This document shows positions 54,153-63,870 of a DNA stretch of 64,000 bases, piece after piece. The stretch lies in contig NZ_JAQNDO010000001.1 in the NCBI RefSeq assembly GCF_028369105.1, positions 1,550,001-1,614,000 on the forward strand, read 5' to 3'. The position numbers were made by a program, and so were the translations under genes. Source of the stretch: Polyangium mundeleinium (GTDB lineage: Bacteria; Myxococcota_A; Polyangia; Polyangiales; Polyangiaceae). The notes under the pieces were generated by a model. The model saw only the letters and a list, made by a program, of their open reading frames with translations. It searched no databases and was not told the DNA's origin. How positions within the stretch are numbered: the first letter of the stretch is position 1; every line of letters starts with the position of its first letter.

Positions 54153-55928
54153 ATGGCGATGTTCGGCGGTCGGCAGCGCGCTCCCCAGCCGTTGGGTCCC
54201 ATCTCGAAGCCCACACCAAAGAAGTCCGCTTCGGCCACGAAGACGACTCCGTGGGCTGCCCATGGATCCTCATGGTCGCGACTCAAATCCAGCGGCTCGG
54301 ATCACAGGGAGCAGGTTGACCCGTTGCTTGCGCCGTGGCGACGGTCACTCCTCGATGTGCCGCTCTCCCCACCCGTCGAGGCGACACGCGCACTGCCGTC
54401 CGCTGCGCGCAGCGCCTCCCGCTCGTCATCGTCCGAGGAGCAGGCCGCAGACGCCGCGGCCCGCTCGATTGTGATGGGCGCTCGTCCAGAGCTCGCAGCG
54501 GCGCCGAAAGGGAGCGAGCCTGGCGGTGAGGTCGAGAAGGCTCCGCCGTCCCCGCAGACGACCCAGGGCTCCGCGGATATCCTCGACCGTATCTCCACGC
54601 GCGGCGCCGCCCTGCCCGCCTACGCGCGGCAGTACATGGAGCAACGCTTCGGCCACGACTTCTCGCGCGTGCGCGTGGTGGCCGATCGAGGCGCGGATCA
54701 GATCGCTGGCGGCCTCGGGGCGCGCGCCTTCACGCTCGGCGAAAACATCGTCTTCGCGAGGGACGAATTCAGGCCCGATACCGAAGGGGGCCGCCTCCTG
54801 CTCGCCCACGAGCTCGCACATGTCGTTCAGCAACGCGAATCCGGCAGGGCGCACGTCGCGCTACAGCCTGCGCAGAAGAAGCTCTCGCTCCTGGATCAGG
54901 TGCGGGACCTCAGGGGAAAGCTGTATACCGCGGGCTCGGAAAAAGAACGCAAGCCCCACGTGGTGACGGCCATGCAGCTCGCCGATAACCTGATTGCCGT
55001 GCTCACCGCCGCCAAAGGACAAAAACCACCCAACGGCGCGTTGATCGACGAGACGCGTGAACTTTTGATCGAGCTCGTGCGCGGGCTGGCGAACAACGGG
55101 GAGCCGAAGGCAGCGTGGAAGATCGCTGTCAAGAGCGAGGATCGCATCGTCGAGAACGCGATCTTCATTGCACTTCGAAACAGCTCCGACGGTGTCGCTG
55201 GGCAACAGAGCACGTTCGAGAGGGTGGCGCCGGTCGTCGGCCAGAAGATCACCCCGAATCCAGATCCGAGGCGATGGCTGGACACCCACACGCCTGCGAT
55301 AGGAAAGACCTTGCAGGCGCTGGACAAAAGAGGTTTGGAGGGCGACGAGTCTTCAACGAAGGACTCCTCTACTGGATTCGAGGGCAAGGAACACGAGATC
55401 GCCCTGGAGATGACGCAGGAACTCCTGGAGCAATATTTCACGTATGCGCACGAGGACGTCAGACCCAATCCGCTGGGTAAGGTCGGGCACCTCAACGTCG
55501 ACGAAAAAAAGCAGAAGCTCGAAGCCGACTGCGACATCTACGCTACCTATGGCGCGCGCCTCCTCCGCGAACAGGGCTGGGAGACCGCCGGTTATCTCGC
55601 CATCGTGCCGGGCGAGACGAAGCATGACAATCCGAACGAGTTGCGCGAGGCCCATATGGCAGCCTTGATGCGCAAGAAGAACGCCGACGGAGGTTGGCAC
55701 TATGTCGGCATCAGCAATGCCGTGGTCCGCGACCTCTCGATTTTCAGCTCGGACGAGAACGTACGGCCGTTCTTCCTGCGACTTGCGCTCACTGCCTACG
55801 ACCCGAAACATCCCCTCACAAAGTTCAAGGCTTATTACCTACCCCCTGGGCCGGGCGGAGCGTTGGACATGAAGCTGCTCGATCCCCAGGCCAACGGGCT
55901 GAAACATTTCGAGGATCGGTCGCCATGA
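54153..55928 (+). CDS. DUF4157 protein with predicted transglutaminase-like domain
   Basis: A 591-residue protein with a strong ribosome site (GAGGAGG). Residues 1-140 are Ser/Pro-rich and disordered. About 150-230 is a DUF4157 domain: YMEQRFGHDFSRVRVVAD, LGARAFTLGENIVF and HELAH (219-223), a motif set found in cargo of extracellular contractile injection systems and other secreted polymorphic proteins. The C-terminus from about 415 has ADCDIYATYGARLLREQG (Cys460), EAHMAALM (His501) and WHYVGISN, the order of a Cys-His-Asn/Asp transglutaminase/cysteine protease. Enzyme activity is inference. It has no signal peptide. Its stop overlaps the next ATG (ATGA). Confidence 0.75.
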   Translation: MAMFGGRQRAPQPLGPISKPTPKKSASATKTTPWAAHGSSWSRLKSSGSDHREQVDPLLAPWRRSLLDVPLSPPVEATRALPSAARSASRSSSSEEQAADAAARSIVMGARPELAAAPKGSEPGGEVEKAPPSPQTTQGSADILDRISTRGAALPAYARQYMEQRFGHDFSRVRVVADRGADQIAGGLGARAFTLGENIVFARDEFRPDTEGGRLLLAHELAHVVQQRESGRAHVALQPAQKKLSLLDQVRDLRGKLYTAGSEKERKPHVVTAMQLADNLIAVLTAAKGQKPPNGALIDETRELLIELVRGLANNGEPKAAWKIAVKSEDRIVENAIFIALRNSSDGVAGQQSTFERVAPVVGQKITPNPDPRRWLDTHTPAIGKTLQALDKRGLEGDESSTKDSSTGFEGKEHEIALEMTQELLEQYFTYAHEDVRPNPLGKVGHLNVDEKKQKLEADCDIYATYGARLLREQGWETAGYLAIVPGETKHDNPNELREAHMAALMRKKNADGGWHYVGISNAVVRDLSIFSSDENVRPFFLRLALTAYDPKHPLTKFKAYYLPPGPGGALDMKLLDPQANGLKHFEDRSP

Positions 55929-56725
55929 CGCCGAAAGGCCGGCCTATGTCTCACCCCCGCGCCCTCTGCATCCTCGGGACATGCGTCCTCGTCGCCCTTG
56001 CGTCGGGGGTCGCCCGCGCCAATGTGGCCCCTCCCGGCCTGGTCCTGGTGAAACACTCGATCCACGTCGACGTCGAGGGCGCGCTGCCTCCCGGCAAGGT
56101 CCTCCTCATGACGGGTACCTTCAAGGGCGCTGCCGTCATCGACACGGGCACCCTCGTTCCATTCATCATCGGAAGATACGAGTCCGTCCGTCTCTACCTC
56201 ATCGATTCGGGCGACTTGCCCAAGGTGGAAGCGATTCGGGAGAACTGGGTGCCTGGGACATCGGCCTACGAGGCGCGGGATGCCATCACGGACCGCGGTA
56301 TGCCCTGCTCCGATTTTCTCGAGATTCAGCGGAGGGACACGCCGACGTCGCCGGTGAAGGAGGTCCGCCTCTTCTACACGATCAAAGCCGACGGCAAATC
56401 GTGCGCGAGCAAGCACGTCCGCACGGATCGGCTCTCGGAGCTCGGAGCCGTCATCGATTCCGAACCCGGTTCGAGGCAGTGGCCCGCGGTCGACGCCCAG
56501 CCTTCGGCTCCCTCTGCGGATTCGTCTGCGCCGCCGCCATCGAGCAGCCCGCCCGTGGCCTCGGCCGTGGCGCCGAACCCAGGCAGCTTGCCGGAGGGGA
56601 CGTCCGCATGTGGAACCTGCGCCGTCGGAGCGCACGCAGACGGCCGGTACGCCGCCTTGCTCGTCCTGCTCGGCGCCCTCGTGTGGACCGGCAGGCGAGC
56701 GCTCGCGCGAGGCGATCGAACTTGA
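55925..56725 (+). CDS. Exported protein with MYXO-CTERM-like tail
   Basis: A 266-residue protein (ATG 55925, or MSHPRAL at 55946) with a signal peptide ending ASGVARA, a domain of about 170 residues with paired Cys (GMPCSDF, KSCASK), a Ser/Pro-rich linker and a tail SACGTCAVG plus a hydrophobic helix and Arg-rich end. The same architecture occurs at 29022-29801, and both have the C-x-x-C before the helix. Coupled to the DUF4157 gene by ATGA overlap, so the two may work as a pair (for example toxin-like protein and anchored partner). Not an assigned family. Confidence 0.75.
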   Translation: MTPKGRPMSHPRALCILGTCVLVALASGVARANVAPPGLVLVKHSIHVDVEGALPPGKVLLMTGTFKGAAVIDTGTLVPFIIGRYESVRLYLIDSGDLPKVEAIRENWVPGTSAYEARDAITDRGMPCSDFLEIQRRDTPTSPVKEVRLFYTIKADGKSCASKHVRTDRLSELGAVIDSEPGSRQWPAVDAQPSAPSADSSAPPPSSSPPVASAVAPNPGSLPEGTSACGTCAVGAHADGRYAALLVLLGALVWTGRRALARGDRT

Positions 56726-56797
56726 CGTGCCGGGGACCTTGACGAGGGGTCCGTGTCGCCCAGTTGCTCCGCCCGGCGCGGCGGCTTGTGCTGAGAC

Positions 56798-59281
56798 CTA
56801 AGGCCCAGGGGGCACCGGCATCGCCGGCAGGTGCGCCTTGCGGCGGAAGATGTCCATCCCCCGGAAGCCTGACCATTCCCGGCGCTCGACGAGCAGGTCG
56901 TAGGAGCGTGAGATGTCCGGGGGCAGGCTCTTCGGGTCGTAGCAGGTGTCTTCCACGACCACGAATTCGGCCATCGGCAGGAAGGCCGCGGCCACGTCCT
57001 TGTTGTTCGCTGCGCGCAGGGGCTTGCCGAAGCGACGGTTGTCCGGGCCGTAGGGCAACGTGCGCAGGTCCGAGAGCTTGTACAGGCCGTTTGGGGGCGC
57101 CTTTGCCGAGCAGCTCAGGACGGCCACTGTGTCGCGGAACGGCACGTCGATCGGCTTGTCGGGCACGCCGCCGAGCACGCCCTCGTTCACGGATTTTCGG
57201 TCCGTCAGATACCGGACGAAATCCCAGAACAGGATGTCGGCCGCGATCGAGTTCATCCCGTCGGCCTTCTTGTCGGGCGCCACGAAGACGTGGGTGGCGC
57301 CGAGGTCCTTCACCATCTGGCGCACGCCTTCCGGCGTCTTCGCCGCGCCGTATTCGATCCCGTACTGGAAGAGGTACATGTCCAGGATCGTCTCGCGGTT
57401 CGTCCCGAGCTGGAAATGGTGGCTCAGGAAGATGTGCACGAGCAGGCGCGAGCCCTTCGGCGTGGCGTTTCCGACGTCCTGCCAGCCGTCCTGGATGTCG
57501 AATCGATCGTCGTATTTCTTCTCGAAGCCGGCGCTCAAAAGGTCGATCGCCGATTTTAGCGGCGTCTTCACGAAGCCGTGCGTCTGGATGAAGTAGACGT
57601 CGCCGCCCCAGATGAGTTGCAGGCCGACGAGCATGCCGAGGGCGCCGCGTGCGGCCACGCCGAACGAGCGCCACAGGGAGAGCGCGATCGCCACCGTGAC
57701 CGCTGCCATGAGCGGCATCAGGCCCTGGAGATAGCGATCCTGGTGGTGGATCGAATACCAGCCGAAGATCCCCAGGTGGATCCAGAAGACGAGGATCCAG
57801 AGCCGCTTCGTGTTCTTCAGGAAGGGCAGGCACGCGAGCAGCAGCGTGAAGAGCGAGCCGATGACGGGGACGGTGCGGTGGAACTTGGGCCAGTCGTTCG
57901 GGCTGAAGGACCAGGTGAAGAGGGCCTGGAGCGTCTCGCGCAGGCCCTTCAGGTCCCGCGTCGGCTTCCAGAGCAGGCCCTCGGCATACCCGTACTTGAA
58001 TCGATAAAGCGCCTGGTCCGTGAGCGGGTGCGCGTGCAGGTATTTGCTGAAGACCGGGTAGACCGGGTCCCCATAAAAGAGGAAGTTCTTCAGCCAGAGG
58101 GGCGAGGTCGCGACGAGGCCCGCCGCGGCGAGGAGCAGCGGCGAGAGCAGGGCCCGGCGGCGCAGCTCCGGCGTGGCTTTCCCGCGGAGGCTCTGGACGA
58201 GCACGACGACGATTTTGCCGCCGACGAGCAGGAGCGGCGCCACGCCGAGCATCATGACGATCGTCTCTTTCGTGATCCCCGCGCCGCCGATGAAGAGGCC
58301 GAGGAGCACGACGAAGCGCGGATCGAAGTCACGAAGGACGCGGAAGAGGCAGAGCGCGATCGGGATCGCGTACATCGCGCCGGCGTGATCGGCGCCGCCG
58401 CTGAGCGAGCTGTCGTAGAGGAAGACGCCCGGGAAGACGAAGCGCGCGGCCCAGACCCAGCGTGGATCGGCCTTCGGCACGAGCCGGCGAACGAGCGCCG
58501 GGATGCCGAGGACCGTCGTCACCACGAAGATCAGGAATTCGAGGTGCGCCGAGAGGACCATCTTGTCGAAGAGGCGGCCCGGCGCGAGGAAGGCCCACGC
58601 GTAGAGGTACGAGGTGAAATGGGGGCGGGCGGAGAAGACCCAGCCTTCAGCGGCGGGATACAGGCCGCCGTGCGCGACCCAGTTCTCCGCGATCGCCATG
58701 TGCTTCCACCGCGCGTCGAACTGGATGTTGTGCGGCGTGAGCACGAGGAAATAGACCATCCCGAGCCCGAGCACGCCGAAGACCGTGGCGAGCGTGCTCC
58801 AGCCGAGCGCGGGGCGCGTGCGGGCCGTGCGGGCGAGGACGCGGCGCACGTGCGCGACGTGGCGGCGGAGCGGCAAGGCCACGGCGGCGAGGAGCACGAG
58901 GGGCACGGCGTAGAAGGCGGGCTTGCGATAGCCCTGCGCCGCCCCGACGAGGCACATCGTGGTCTCGAATCCGAAAATGCCGAGCACGAACGAAAAGACG
59001 GCGTGTTCGAGGAGCGGCAGGCGGAGGCGGAAGACACGCTCGACGAGGACGTGGCCGATCCCGTAACTCGCGGTGCCGACGACCAAGGCGCCGAGCCAGT
59101 AACCGGCGTAACGCCAGAACAGCCACTTCGGAATGGGATAATGCCGGTGGACGACCCACCCGAAGAGGGCGATCCCGGCCACGAGCATCGTCGTGGCGAG
59201 GGCCCCGCGGAGGTGGGTACGCACGACGTCGAGCGCGCGTGATCCAGCGGACGGTACAGTTGGGGCCGACTCCGACTCCAT
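56798..59281 (-). CDS. Large multi-pass membrane protein, glycosyltransferase-like (paralogue 1)
   Basis: An 827-residue protein starting MESESAPT. About ten membrane helices cover residues 30-530, then a soluble domain of about 290 residues with Cys pairs (VLSCSAK, DTCYD). The first part has FDARWKHMAIAENWVAHGG and FSARPHFTSYLYAW, similar to ArnT/GT-C-like proteins, and the later block YSIHHQDRYLQGLMPLM resembles the second half of such enzymes. It is about half identical by eye to the next upstream gene (59433-61832). Probably a glycan polymerase or transferase; donor and acceptor unknown. Confidence 0.75.
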   Translation of the reverse strand: MESESAPTVPSAGSRALDVVRTHLRGALATTMLVAGIALFGWVVHRHYPIPKWLFWRYAGYWLGALVVGTASYGIGHVLVERVFRLRLPLLEHAVFSFVLGIFGFETTMCLVGAAQGYRKPAFYAVPLVLLAAVALPLRRHVAHVRRVLARTARTRPALGWSTLATVFGVLGLGMVYFLVLTPHNIQFDARWKHMAIAENWVAHGGLYPAAEGWVFSARPHFTSYLYAWAFLAPGRLFDKMVLSAHLEFLIFVVTTVLGIPALVRRLVPKADPRWVWAARFVFPGVFLYDSSLSGGADHAGAMYAIPIALCLFRVLRDFDPRFVVLLGLFIGGAGITKETIVMMLGVAPLLLVGGKIVVVLVQSLRGKATPELRRRALLSPLLLAAAGLVATSPLWLKNFLFYGDPVYPVFSKYLHAHPLTDQALYRFKYGYAEGLLWKPTRDLKGLRETLQALFTWSFSPNDWPKFHRTVPVIGSLFTLLLACLPFLKNTKRLWILVFWIHLGIFGWYSIHHQDRYLQGLMPLMAAVTVAIALSLWRSFGVAARGALGMLVGLQLIWGGDVYFIQTHGFVKTPLKSAIDLLSAGFEKKYDDRFDIQDGWQDVGNATPKGSRLLVHIFLSHHFQLGTNRETILDMYLFQYGIEYGAAKTPEGVRQMVKDLGATHVFVAPDKKADGMNSIAADILFWDFVRYLTDRKSVNEGVLGGVPDKPIDVPFRDTVAVLSCSAKAPPNGLYKLSDLRTLPYGPDNRRFGKPLRAANNKDVAAAFLPMAEFVVVEDTCYDPKSLPPDISRSYDLLVERREWSGFRGMDIFRRKAHLPAMPVPPGP

Positions 59282-59432
59282 CGCCCGGGGCGGAGTACTC
59301 CCCGGCCCCCCGTGAGTCAAGCCTCACGTGGGCCGGGTGAGGTGGAGATCAAGGGCGGGGGCAGGAGCCCTCGAAGACCGAGGGTCGAAATCGTCCCATT
59401 GCACGAACTCGTCAAGCCTGAAACGTCGCAGT

Positions 59433-61832
59433 TCAGCGCTTCCGCGACCAGATTTCGAGCTTCTTCCAGGCGCCGTGGCTCCTGCGCTCGACGAGCAGCT
59501 CGAAGCCCTGGAGCAGCGCGGTGGGCTTCTGTTCGTAACATTGTTTTTCGAGGATCACGTATTCGGCGGCCGGAATCAGCCGCTCCGCGGCCTCCTTCGT
59601 GGCGGCCTCGGCCTCGGGCGCCGGGAAGTCGAGCGCCTTCGGGCCATACGGCAAGATGTGCAGGTCGTTCACGTGATACAGCCCGCGCGGCGGCGCGTCC
59701 TTCGTGCAGCCGAGGAGGAGGGCCGCGTCGTGGAAGGGGGCCGTGATCGGGGTGTCCGTCACGCGGCCGAGGACGCCGCCCTCGATCACGCGGCGCTCGG
59801 CGAGCCCGCTCTGCGCGAATTCCCAGAACAGGATGTCGGCCGCGATCGAGTTCGAGCCGTCGCTCTCTTTTTCGGGCGCGACGAACGCGTGCGTGACGCC
59901 GAGCTCGCGGAGGCGCTTGCGTACGCCCTCGGGGGAGCCGGCGCGGCCGTATTCGATGCCGAATTGCCAGAGGTAATTGTCGAGCACCGTGCGATGGCCC
60001 GTGCCGAGGTGGCCATGGTGCACGTGCATGAGGTGGAGGAGCAGGCGGGATCCCGGCGGGACCTCGGCGCCGATCGTCTGGAAGCGCGCCTGGACGGCGA
60101 AACGCTCCGTGTATTTTTGATCGAACCCGCCGCTCACGAGGTCGATCACCTGCTTCGGCGGTGATTTCGCGTGGACGTGCGTCTGGATGAAATACACGTC
60201 GCCGCCCCAGACGACCTGCAATCCCACGAGCCCGAAGAGCGCGGCCCGCGTGGGACGGCCGAACGAGCGATACAGCGAGAGCAAGAGCACCGCCGTGACG
60301 GCCGTCATCAGCGGGAGTTGTCCCTGGAGGTAACGGTCCTGGTGGTGGACGGAGTACCACGCGAAGATCGCCACGTGGATCCACGCGACGAGGAACCACA
60401 CGCGCCTGTCCACGCGCACGAGGAGCAAGGCCGGCAGGAGGAGCGTGAAGAGCGAGCCGAAGACGGGGACGTCGCCGTGGAATTTCCCCCAGTCGTTCGG
60501 GAGAAACGAGAAGAGCCAGAGCGAGCTCGCCGTCTCGGCGAGGCCCGCGAGGTCCCGCGTCGGCGCCCACATCTTCCCTTCGAGATACCCGTACTGGAAT
60601 CGATACGCGGCGTCCTCGGAGAAGGGGTGCAGGTTCAGGAAGCGATGCGAGAGGGGATAAACAGGGTCGCCATAAAAGACGAAGTTCTTCAGCCAGAGCG
60701 GCGAGGTGGCGACGAGGGCGGCGAGGCCAAAGACGAGCGGGCCGAGGAGGGCGCGGCGATTGCTCCGGGCCGCGCGGATCGACTGGACGAGGAGGGCGAG
60801 CGCCGGGAAGGGGACCAGCATGATCGCCACGGTCTCCTTCGTGAGCGCCGCGCCGGCCGCGAGGACGCCGAGCAGCGCGGCGCGGCGCGGATCGAAATCG
60901 CGGAGGACGCGGAACGTGCAGAGCGCGATCGGGACCGCAACCATGGCCCCGAGGTGATCGGCCCCGCCGCTGACGGAGCTGTCGTAGAGCAGGACGCCCG
61001 GGAAGAGGAAACGGACGGCCCAGATCCAGCGAGGATCGGCGCCCCGGACGAGGCGCCTCACGAGCGCGGGGATGCCGACGACGGTGGTGAACAGAAAGGC
61101 CGCGAATTCGAGGTGGGCCGCGAGGACCATCCGGTCGAAGAGGCGGGCTTTGGGCAAGAGAAAGGCCCAGGTGTAGAGATACGAGCTGAAATGCGGGCGC
61201 GCCGAGAAGACCCAGCCCTCGGCCGAAGGGTGGATGCCGCCGTGGAGCACGTAATCCTCGGCGATCGCCATGTGCTTCCACCGCGCGTCGAACTGGACGT
61301 TTTGCGGGGTGAGGACGTTGACATACAAGAGCCCGAGCCCGAGGCAGCCGAACGCGAGCGCGAGGATCGCCCCTGTTCCAAGGCGCGGCGCGCGCCGCGA
61401 GGCCCGCGAAAGGACACGGCGCACGTGCGCGAGGTGGCGCGCGAGGGGGACGGAGACGGCGGCGAGCAGGCCGAGCGGGAGGGCGAAAAAGGTGGGCGCT
61501 CGATAGAGCTGGAAGATCCCGGCGAGGAAGACGAGGATTTCGTAGCCGAAGACGCCGACGGCGAAGGCCGTGATCGCGTGTTCGAGGAGCGGGAGCCGGA
61601 GGCCGAGGGCGCGCCGGACGAGGACGTGGCCGAGGCCGTAGGCGCCGGCGAGGACGACGAGCACGCCGAGCCACATGCCGGCGTAATGCCAGACGAGCCA
61701 TTGCTGGATCGGGTAATGCGCGTGGACGACCTTGCCGAAGTAGGCCATCCCGGCGAGGAGGACGAGGGCTACGGCGGCGCTGCCGAGGCGCCCCCCCGCG
61801 CGGCCCTGGATCCGAGCCTCTCCCGATTCCAT
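59433..61832 (-). CDS. Large multi-pass membrane protein, glycosyltransferase-like (paralogue 2)
   Basis: A 799-residue protein, the tandem copy of the gene at 56798-59281: FDARWKHMAIAEDYVLHGG, FSARPHFSSYLYTW, DYSVHHQD-like WYSVHHQDRYLQGQLPLM and GDVYFIQTHVHAK are shared. The start MESGEAR at 61832 mirrors the MESESAP start of the paralogue; an in-frame TTG at 61871 would add 13 residues. It lies 46 bp after the sulfatase gene, in one operon. The gap of 151 bp to the paralogue contains no clear promoter. Confidence 0.75.
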   Translation of the reverse strand: MESGEARIQGRAGGRLGSAAVALVLLAGMAYFGKVVHAHYPIQQWLVWHYAGMWLGVLVVLAGAYGLGHVLVRRALGLRLPLLEHAITAFAVGVFGYEILVFLAGIFQLYRAPTFFALPLGLLAAVSVPLARHLAHVRRVLSRASRRAPRLGTGAILALAFGCLGLGLLYVNVLTPQNVQFDARWKHMAIAEDYVLHGGIHPSAEGWVFSARPHFSSYLYTWAFLLPKARLFDRMVLAAHLEFAAFLFTTVVGIPALVRRLVRGADPRWIWAVRFLFPGVLLYDSSVSGGADHLGAMVAVPIALCTFRVLRDFDPRRAALLGVLAAGAALTKETVAIMLVPFPALALLVQSIRAARSNRRALLGPLVFGLAALVATSPLWLKNFVFYGDPVYPLSHRFLNLHPFSEDAAYRFQYGYLEGKMWAPTRDLAGLAETASSLWLFSFLPNDWGKFHGDVPVFGSLFTLLLPALLLVRVDRRVWFLVAWIHVAIFAWYSVHHQDRYLQGQLPLMTAVTAVLLLSLYRSFGRPTRAALFGLVGLQVVWGGDVYFIQTHVHAKSPPKQVIDLVSGGFDQKYTERFAVQARFQTIGAEVPPGSRLLLHLMHVHHGHLGTGHRTVLDNYLWQFGIEYGRAGSPEGVRKRLRELGVTHAFVAPEKESDGSNSIAADILFWEFAQSGLAERRVIEGGVLGRVTDTPITAPFHDAALLLGCTKDAPPRGLYHVNDLHILPYGPKALDFPAPEAEAATKEAAERLIPAAEYVILEKQCYEQKPTALLQGFELLVERRSHGAWKKLEIWSRKR

Positions 61833-61878
61833 GGAGGGCGAGGGCGTAGCTGCCTCGGGAGACGGCGTCAAGCGGGGC

Positions 61879-63861
61879 TCACCGTCGATAGGGGGTCACG
61901 TAGCCTTCGCGGCGCAAGGTGTGCGTGGCGAGGAAACGGCGCAGGAGCGAGAGCGGGGGGAGGAGGCGCGTGGGGTCGTCCGCGAGGCTCCGCATCTCGC
62001 CCGGATCGGAGGCGAGATCATAAAGTTCCAGGGTGCGGCTGCGATCGTCGACCGTGACCTTGGTCCCGTCGCGCAGGACGAGGGCGCGCTTCATGCGGGT
62101 CTCGGCGAGGATCGGGCGCGTGAGCGTGGGGCTCTCGCCGCGCAGGAACGGCACGAGGCTCTGGCCGAGGAAGGTGCCGGGCGTCTCGACGCCGAAGAGG
62201 TCGAGCATCGTCGGGCCGAGGTCGACGAGCGTGACGGGCTCGTCGACGACGCGCGGCGTGAGGCCTTTGGCCTGGACGAGGAGGGGGACCCGCAAGAGCT
62301 CGTCGTAGAGGGAGTTCGCGTGGCGGTACTGGCCATGCTCGCCGAAGGCCTCGCCGTGGTCGCTCGTGATCACGAAGGCGGCGCGGTCCGCGAGCGGAGA
62401 GGCCGCGATCATGCGGACGACGCGGCCGATTTCGGCGTCGACGAGGGCGAGCTCGCCGAGGTACCGATCGAGCTCGGGGCCGCTTCCGCCGGCGAGGTCG
62501 TAGGGGGCGTGGGCGTCGAGGAAATGGATGTACAGGAACAAGGGCTCGCCGCGCGTGGCCGCGAGGCGGCGGAGGGCCGCGTCGACGAGGTGCTTTCCGA
62601 GGGTGAAATGGTTGCCGACGGGGCGGACGAAGGTCTCTTCGGAAAACCCCCGCACGATGCCATACCGATTCACGAGCCAGGGGGCGCCGGCGAAGGTGAC
62701 GGTGGTGACGCCACGGGCGCGGAGGAGCTCGGGGAAACGCGGGGTGGGGTCGTTCTCGGGCCAGAGGCCGTGGACGTCGCCGGTCGAAGGGGTCCAGTAT
62801 TGCTGTGAGAAGTAGGTGCCGGCGAAGAGCGCCGAGAGGCTGTAGACGGTCTGCGCGCCGGGGGAGCGCCCATTGCGGAAATACACGCCCTGCCGGCGGA
62901 GGGAGGCGAGGGTGGGGAGTTTTTCGTCGTACTTGCCGGACGCGAGGAGGTCGTTTCGGAGGCAATCGATGCTGAAGAGGAAAACGACGGGGCTTGCAGG
63001 CAGCACCGAGGGCGCGCTGGGCGGTACGGGCGGCGCGTCCTTGCGGTCGGCGAACCACGGGGCCATTTCGGGGGGCACGGGGGCGTCGTCGACGATCGCG
63101 TCCTCGTGGAGGGGCCCGAGGAAAGGCGGGAGCAGGGATCCGGTCGGGCTTTGCAGGGCCAAGGCGACGGTGGGGCGCGGGGCGATGACGAGCGAGGCGG
63201 CCGCGGCGAGCGAGGCGATGGCGAGGAAGGGGGCGCGGAGAGGGCGCAGGCGGGCGACGAACGGGGCGAGGCGCGCGGGCAAGGCGGCGCCGGCGAGGGC
63301 GGCGGCGAAGAGGGCCGCGGCGGCGAAAGCGACGAAGAGGCGCGCGCCGGCATAATCGCCCTGGAGGAGGACGGGGTTCGCCGAGAGGAGCGCGGCGGCG
63401 GCGGCGAGGGCGACCCAGCGGAGATAGGGGCGCGCGGCGAGGCGGCCGAGCAGGACGGCGAGCGGGACGGTGAGCGCGAGGAGGCCGACGGCGAGGATGA
63501 GCAGCGCCGTCTCGACCCAGGCCGCATGGCCCGAGGCGTGGCGCTCGGCGGCCGTCGCGAGGTCCGAGGGCAAGACGAGGGCGCCGAGGGCGAGGGAGAG
63601 CACGACGAACACGGCGGCGGACGTGCGGCGGCGCGTGTGGCCAAAACGAACGTACAGGCCCACGAGGCCGGCCCCGGCGAGGCCGAGGGCGAGGAAATGG
63701 CCCGTGTCGAAGGCGTGATGCAGGACGCGCGTGAGGAGGCGCGGCGGCAAGCGGAAGGACCGCGTGATGGTGATCGCATTCGTGATGGCCGCGGTGATCC
63801 AGGCGAGGAGGATCGCGTCGGGGCCGGAGACGGAAGCCCCGGGGGGCTGGTTTTCGTTCAC
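61879..63861 (-). CDS. Membrane-anchored sulfatase/phosphoglycerol-transferase-like protein
   Basis: A 660-residue protein with about six membrane helices (residues 20-250) and a C-terminal sulfatase-fold domain: metal site FSIDCLRND, NGRSPGAQTVYSLSALFAG around the nucleophile and TSDHGEAFGEHGQYRHANSLYDELLRVPLL. The formylglycine motif CxPxR is absent; a Ser or Thr of SPGAQT is likely the nucleophile, as in lipoteichoic-acid-synthase or phosphoethanolamine-transferase-like relatives. It may therefore transfer a phosphate group, not remove sulfate. First gene of the run ending at the two paralogues. Confidence 0.85.
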   Translation of the reverse strand: MNENQPPGASVSGPDAILLAWITAAITNAITITRSFRLPPRLLTRVLHHAFDTGHFLALGLAGAGLVGLYVRFGHTRRRTSAAVFVVLSLALGALVLPSDLATAAERHASGHAAWVETALLILAVGLLALTVPLAVLLGRLAARPYLRWVALAAAAALLSANPVLLQGDYAGARLFVAFAAAALFAAALAGAALPARLAPFVARLRPLRAPFLAIASLAAAASLVIAPRPTVALALQSPTGSLLPPFLGPLHEDAIVDDAPVPPEMAPWFADRKDAPPVPPSAPSVLPASPVVFLFSIDCLRNDLLASGKYDEKLPTLASLRRQGVYFRNGRSPGAQTVYSLSALFAGTYFSQQYWTPSTGDVHGLWPENDPTPRFPELLRARGVTTVTFAGAPWLVNRYGIVRGFSEETFVRPVGNHFTLGKHLVDAALRRLAATRGEPLFLYIHFLDAHAPYDLAGGSGPELDRYLGELALVDAEIGRVVRMIAASPLADRAAFVITSDHGEAFGEHGQYRHANSLYDELLRVPLLVQAKGLTPRVVDEPVTLVDLGPTMLDLFGVETPGTFLGQSLVPFLRGESPTLTRPILAETRMKRALVLRDGTKVTVDDRSRTLELYDLASDPGEMRSLADDPTRLLPPLSLLRRFLATHTLRREGYVTPYRR

Positions 63862-63870
63862 GTTCGGGCT

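Noticed and set aside
56726-56797. Intrinsic terminator between the convergent genes at 56725 and 56798
   Set aside because: Only a 5-bp GGACC/GGTCC pairing without a T-run is present.
57578-62057. Long plus-strand frames opposite the membrane glycosyltransferase-like genes
   Set aside because: They are charged low-complexity translations of DNA that encodes clear membrane helices on the other strand.
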